Positions 60,734 to 64,000 of a stretch of 64,000 nucleotides of DNA are shown here, piece after piece. This DNA comes from Copromyces sp. CBS 386.78. Its lineage: Eukaryota > Ascomycota > Sordariomycetes > Sordariales > Sordariaceae. A program made the position numbers and the translations under genes. Within the stretch, counting starts at the first letter, position 1, and the number at the start of each line of letters is the position of its first letter. The DNA is taken from positions 1 to 64,000 of the forward strand of contig MU839224.1 of NCBI GenBank assembly GCA_030685235.1, written 5' to 3'. The notes below the pieces were generated by a model. It saw only the letters and a list, made by a program, of their open reading frames with translations, was not told where the DNA came from and did not search any database.

Positions 60734-60783
60734 TTTATTTTTNNNNNNNNNNCCGCCCGCCCCCCCCCCCCGCCCCCGCGAAG
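60641..60783. other. Assembly gap with flanking homopolymers
   Basis: A run of about 20 G (from 60,647) passes into about 75 bases of almost pure T, then ten Ns at 60,743-60,752, and then a C-rich stretch (CCGCCCGCCCCCCCCCCC). The homopolymers look like sequencing or joining artefacts at a contig end rather than biology. The distance across the gap is unknown. Confidence 0.9.
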
Positions 60784-61240
60784 TTGTAGAGATCTTTAAA
60801 GATAGTTATCGAATTCTGTATCAGCTGTCGAGTTCTATGTTAGTTTGGTTAAATCGTTTAAAATATATAAAGTGAAGTAATTTAATTTAAATATAACGAA
60901 AGGTCAGAGAAGCGAAGTAGTCTAGTTCGATTACAACGAGGAGTACGCCCTAATCTAATTTAATTATAGCGGGGAGGATTAATTGCGCCTTAATTTAATT
61001 TAATTACGGCGGGGAAGATTAATTACGTAGTAATCTAACTTAACTACAAAGAAAGGTCAGTAATACGTTTCGATCTAATTTAATCGGAACGAAAAATACG
61101 CTTCGATTTAATTTAATCGTAACGAAGGGTCGGTCGTCGTTGTAAACGAAGATATGATAACTTCTAGAAGGCGCTATAAACGTTACGGAAAGCGTAACAG
61201 TATTCAAATGAGTGCGCTTTGCGCGAGAGGGCTTATAACC
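60784..61240 (-). repeat. Copia 5' leader with divergent tandem repeats
   Basis: Between the gap and the 5' LTR lies non-coding sequence with about six divergent units of 33-40 bp (60,930-61,135). Each has a TAATCTAATTTAATT or TCGATCTAATTTAATC core followed by a GCGGGGAGGA or AACGAA tail. Immediately left of the LTR, at 61,229-61,240, the minus strand reads GGTTATAAGCCC, a plausible primer binding site for a tRNA (compare GGTTATGAGCCC). No gene is seen. Confidence 0.65.
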
Positions 61241-61394
61241 TCTTAGACCACAGGGATAAAGAAGGCGAGAGAGAGAAGGATATTATATTGAAGAAGGAAA
61301 TAGAGCTACGAACGATCGCGGGGAAAAACCTAGCTAAGTATAGAGGTGGTGCTAGGAAGAAGTGGGCCTGACCGTGAGCCGGCTGGGCACAAGA
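61241..61394 (-). repeat. Copia 5' LTR, outer end missing
   Basis: About 154 bp matching 22,149-22,320. The outermost 16 or so bases found in the other copy (TGTTAGAGGGGCTGTC on the minus strand) are absent. Homology stops at CACAAGA (61,394), where host gene sequence begins. The loss of the LTR end together with the gene end suggests a deletion at the junction. RIP changes are few. Confidence 0.8.
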
Positions 61395-62157
61395 AATCAT
61401 TAATACAGTAATGGATGTCGTAGAAGCCAGGAGCCATCCAGAGCCCAAACATATAGCACCGATTCATCACCGCCCCTCCCCATTTCTCTTCCGCAATATG
61501 ACAACGGCAACCATCAAGCGCCCCGTACATGTACTTGAAGCAGTCCTCCTCGTCGTGCATCCACTCGCACCCATCCTCGACGTACAGGGTCCATTCTAAC
61601 CAGTACAAACCCATGTCGTCGGGATGATACTGATGGTCGTTGTATCTGCTGTCCTGGGGCGGCGTTGGGATACGGAGCTTCACAGAGAGCGGGCCCCTGA
61701 GCACCTTGCCATGAAGCGGACTCGCGGGCCCGCAGAACCGGTCCATCTGCGCGATGGCGTCTTTGCGGCGAAATGACACCAGATTACGGTCCCAGTAGTC
61801 CGCACACCACTTTTGGTTCTCATGAGGCATGCCCTGTTGGTGGCCGGGCTCCATATAGGCTCTCAGCGCTTTGCCGTCGAAATTGCCGGCGTGGTCAAAA
61901 ATGAAGTTGTCATAACCTAGCGAGAGCTGACTCCAGCCCGCGGCCCTGAGCTCGGCGGCAAAGTCCGTCATGTTGAGAGCCTGGAGGACACTGACATCTG
62001 CGGACATGGTTGTGGGAATCTGCCGGGGTTTTGGGGACGTCTCCCACGAATGCGCTCTGCAACCGAGTGCCTCGGCTTGCGCAACGATTGGGAAGAGGGC
62101 TACCAGCAACGCCAGGAGGACGGCTGCGAGGTTGGCCATGGCTCTGAACGACATCAT
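61330..62157 (-). CDS. Secreted cysteine-rich protein, C-terminus taken from an LTR
   Basis: A 275-codon frame with no intron needed, from ATG at 62,157 (or the in-frame ATG at 62,139, residue 7) to TAG at 61,330. Residues 7-28 are a strong signal peptide (leucine/alanine-rich core, cleavage probably after VAQA). The mature part has nine host-encoded cysteines (33, 118, 142, 197, 206, 217, 219, 234, 251). It also has a C-terminal C...DGC.C...KWGG...C pattern seen in many fungal secreted proteins; I do not recognise the family. From about residue 256 the codons and the stop come from the Copia 5' LTR. Composition is normal with no RIP. It could be an effector-like or extracellular protein, truncated or re-ended by the transposon. 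Confidence 0.75.
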   Translation of the reverse strand: MMSFRAMANLAAVLLALLVALFPIVAQAEALGCRAHSWETSPKPRQIPTTMSADVSVLQALNMTDFAAELRAAGWSQLSLGYDNFIFDHAGNFDGKALRAYMEPGHQQGMPHENQKWCADYWDRNLVSFRRKDAIAQMDRFCGPASPLHGKVLRGPLSVKLRIPTPPQDSRYNDHQYHPDDMGLYWLEWTLYVEDGCEWMHDEEDCFKYMYGALDGCRCHIAEEKWGGAVMNRCYMFGLWMAPGFYDIHYCINDFLCPAGSRSGPLLPSTTSILS

Positions 62158-63345
62158 TGTATCGTAATGATATCGTTGTAGACGGTACTAGGCTGATGTT
62201 CTTCGCTTCAAAGGTTAGATTTGGAGGCACGTTGCCAGATGGGTAAAAGGTATCATCAAACCTTTGGTGGATTTTCGTCGGGAACCCGGACCTGTTTGAT
62301 TTGCAAAGCCGCAAGTTTGGGTGCTGGGTTCCAGTTAGTTTGACTGCTTGGGATTGACGATCACGGTGTCCGGTTTAGAGGACTGGGTTGAGTTGTCCGT
62401 GGTAGACCTGGAATCACCAGAGAGGATGGTGTAGCGAATGCAATTGGGAAGCAACTCGCTGACGACAAGAGCAGGAATGAGTATCAGAAGGGGGGGAAAA
62501 GGCCTGTTGTACATGGAAAGAGTGCTAGTGACATCGGGATACGGCGTTCTGGACGGTAGCCTTGTCGTGGTGTCTGATACCCAGGAAAATACCTCGAGTT
62601 TCGCATTGCACGTATAGGAAAACGTAGGATGCTGGTAGGTTTCAACCATAGAGATGGACGGAGAGGAACAAGGACAAGGGCGCAGATGAGGGTGATGAAG
62701 GTGCTTGGAGAAATTGAAGCTCGGGTAGAGTTTGTTTAAGAAACAGAGACTTACCGATGACTGGACCTTGGTAATCTAGGGAAGAAAAGAGTGAGAGGGC
62801 TGGTAGATGAAGCGTTGAAGAAAAAGAACACAAGGGAGGGAAAAGTTTAAGTGTCAATAGTAAGTTAACTGTAAGGGGTGATTGATTCTAAGTTGGAGGA
62901 AAAGAGATGGATGGTGGATGGGTGAGAAAATGAATCAGGGAGAATGGAGGAGGAAAGCCAGAACTTTATAGCTCTGAAGAACACCGCACACATGTCCATA
63001 CGAGGAAAGTGCCAGGAGGCAGGATGCACGTTCAAATGAATGCCAGTAACAAGTACAGATAGGAAACGTCACCATTTGGAAGGACCGGGAAAAACCCAGC
63101 TTTGTGAAGGCGATTTCCATCATGTGGAAGGTGCTAATCAGCACGAGACACAGCACTGTGAGATTGTGTGCAAGCTGCTCCGGACTTCGTCGCAGCCGCG
63201 ATACATAACCAGCGACGCGAGTACTAGGTAGCCTTCAGAACCAGATTATGCGAACAACGTGCAGTCGGGTGCAGTGGCAAAGCCCAGATAGGTAGCAACA
63301 ATCTGATCAGTTCGATTCTCAAGAAATCCTCCCTCTCCCTACCAT
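62158..63345. other. Intergenic region, no convincing gene
   Basis: About 1.2 kb of normal-composition DNA between two minus-strand genes. Its right-hand part is the 3' flank of the Lys/Ala-rich gene and its left-hand part holds the promoter and 5' UTR of the secreted-protein gene. Short open frames of 60-105 codons occur on the minus strand, but they have no domain and no consistent composition. A minus-strand donor-like CATCG|GTAAGTCTCTG near 62,757 could mark a 5' UTR intron; the acceptor is not obvious. Confidence 0.5.
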
Positions 63346-64000
63346 CTATTCTGACTCTTCACCATCACCACCGCCGCCATTCTCTGTCTCCTCCTTCCCA
63401 TCAACTGGCACTCCCCCCCCACCGGCCTCACCAGCCTCACCCTCACCCTGCGCAGCTGCCTTTCTCCTGTTCTTCTTCTTGTTCTTCTTCCTTTTCCTGT
63501 TCTCGTTTTCCTTCTTTTTCTTGGCGGCTGCTGCTGCTGCTGCTGCCTGTTGAGATTGCCCAGCAGCTGCAGTGCCAGCTGTACCAGGTTCGTCTTCTGA
63601 CTTGGAAGTGTCTTCTGTTGGCAGAGTAGTCGTTATGGCTGTCGTCGGCCTTGTTTCCTGCACTGCGCTTGCGTCTGGTTTATGCTGGTCGTCTGTTGTT
63701 GCTTTGTCCACATGAGCTGGTTTTCCTCCCTCCTTATCCTGAGCCTGTCCATCTTTCACCGCCTTGATGGCATCCGCCACCGCCTTGTTCTCACCCAGCA
63801 TTGACCCAGCTCCAGCCGCAGAAACAGGCACAGGCACAGCACCCCTCCCCTTCCCTGCTGCATCCTTCACGGCCTTCCCCCGTTCCAAGTCCGCTGCAGG
63901 AACAACACCTCCAACACCCCTCCTCTTCCCCCTAATAGCCCCCGCCCTACCCACCTCCTCCTCACTCTCACTCTCCTCCACCTTCTTCCTCTTCAAACCA
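63346..64000 (-). CDS. Partial Lys/Ala-rich, low-complexity protein (5' end outside window)
   Basis: The frame is open from the right edge of the window to a TAG at 63,346. There is no ATG near the edge (the first codons read GLKRKKVEE), so the start lies beyond 64,000. At least 217 residues are visible: an acidic Ser/Glu patch, a stretch rich in Lys-Ala and Thr, a poly-Ala run of nine, a basic block (KKKKENENRKRKKNKKKN) and a Gly/Glu-rich acidic tail. This looks like a disordered, possibly nucleolar C-terminal region. No catalytic domain is visible, so the function is unknown. Confidence 0.65.
   Translation of the reverse strand, partial: GLKRKKVEESESEEEVGRAGAIRGKRRGVGGVVPAADLERGKAVKDAAGKGRGAVPVPVSAAGAGSMLGENKAVADAIKAVKDGQAQDKEGGKPAHVDKATTDDQHKPDASAVQETRPTTAITTTLPTEDTSKSEDEPGTAGTAAAGQSQQAAAAAAAAKKKKENENRKRKKNKKKNRRKAAAQGEGEAGEAGGGGVPVDGKEETENGGGGDGEESE

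Larger units (their letters stand above)
22149..61394 (-). mobile_element. Ty1/Copia element split by four LTR insertions
   Basis: One Copia retrotransposon, transcribed leftward, spans 39 kb because four other LTR-bounded elements sit inside it. Its LTRs are 22,149-22,334 (3') and 61,241-61,394 (5', outer end missing). Removing the insertions leaves about 6.3 kb. The Copia protein pieces appear in order from right to left: gag-protease (58.6-60.6 kb), integrase (50.7-51.4 kb), linker and N-terminal reverse transcriptase (38.2-39.1 kb), C-terminal reverse transcriptase and RNase H (24.7-25.7 kb), and tail (22.5 kb). The translated frame resumes on each side of the insertions. All parts carry RIP stops. 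A 10-N gap lies in the 5' leader. Confidence 0.85.

Noticed and set aside
62335..63231. Several 63-104-codon frames on both strands between the two right-hand genes
   Set aside because: No domain, no signal of codon preference, overlapping on opposite strands. Treated as intergenic.

Overview
The window is genomic DNA of a filamentous ascomycete (Pezizomycotina type). Most of it (about 95-61,240) is a transposon-filled, AT-rich compartment; a normal-composition, gene-bearing segment begins only at about 61.4 kb. In the AT-rich part, CpA/TpG dinucleotides are almost gone and TpA is in excess, while C survives mainly in CpG, CpC and CpT. Recognisable transposon proteins read through TAA/TAG where Gln or Trp codons are expected, and have Tyr where Cys or His is expected. 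That is the pattern left by repeat-induced point mutation (RIP). No species can be named from this sequence.

Layout. 1-94 is the terminal repeat of a Mutator-like (MULE) element lying mostly left of the window. 95 to about 7.7 kb is RIP-destroyed DNA I could not assign. About 7.7-13 kb holds a Tad-like LINE on the minus strand. About 13.3-19.2 kb holds a Ty3/Gypsy chromovirus on the plus strand, followed by a 480-bp stretch without RIP, a tRNA-like relic and more unassigned RIP DNA.

22,149-61,394 is one Ty1/Copia element on the minus strand, broken by four LTR-bounded insertions: a short gag-only LTR element (22,525-24,686), a Gypsy chromovirus (25,723-38,155, minus), a large LTR-bounded composite with a Gypsy pol (39,155-50,398, plus) and a third Gypsy element (51,420-58,549, plus). 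Each has equal-length LTR pairs and a 5-bp target duplication: CTCGT, CCGTC, ATTAG and AGCCA/AGCTA. Across each junction the Copia protein resumes (gag-protease, integrase, reverse transcriptase, RNase H, C-terminal tail). The Gypsy at 25.7-38.2 kb is itself cut by a 413-bp MULE-type miniature element inside integrase and by a complete 4.2-kb MULE inside reverse transcriptase. That MULE carries a younger 0.7-kb relative with an internal minisatellite and almost no RIP. The nesting is therefore four levels deep.

The right LTR of the Copia element abuts, and supplies the stop codon of, a secreted cysteine-rich protein gene (61,330-62,157, minus). After about 1.2 kb with no convincing gene, a partial lysine- and alanine-rich protein gene runs off the right edge. 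An assembly gap (Ns at 60,743-60,752) flanked by long homopolymers lies in the Copia leader. Strand and domain calls for degraded elements come from reading translations by eye; outer limits of the LINE and of the 13-19 kb Gypsy are approximate.
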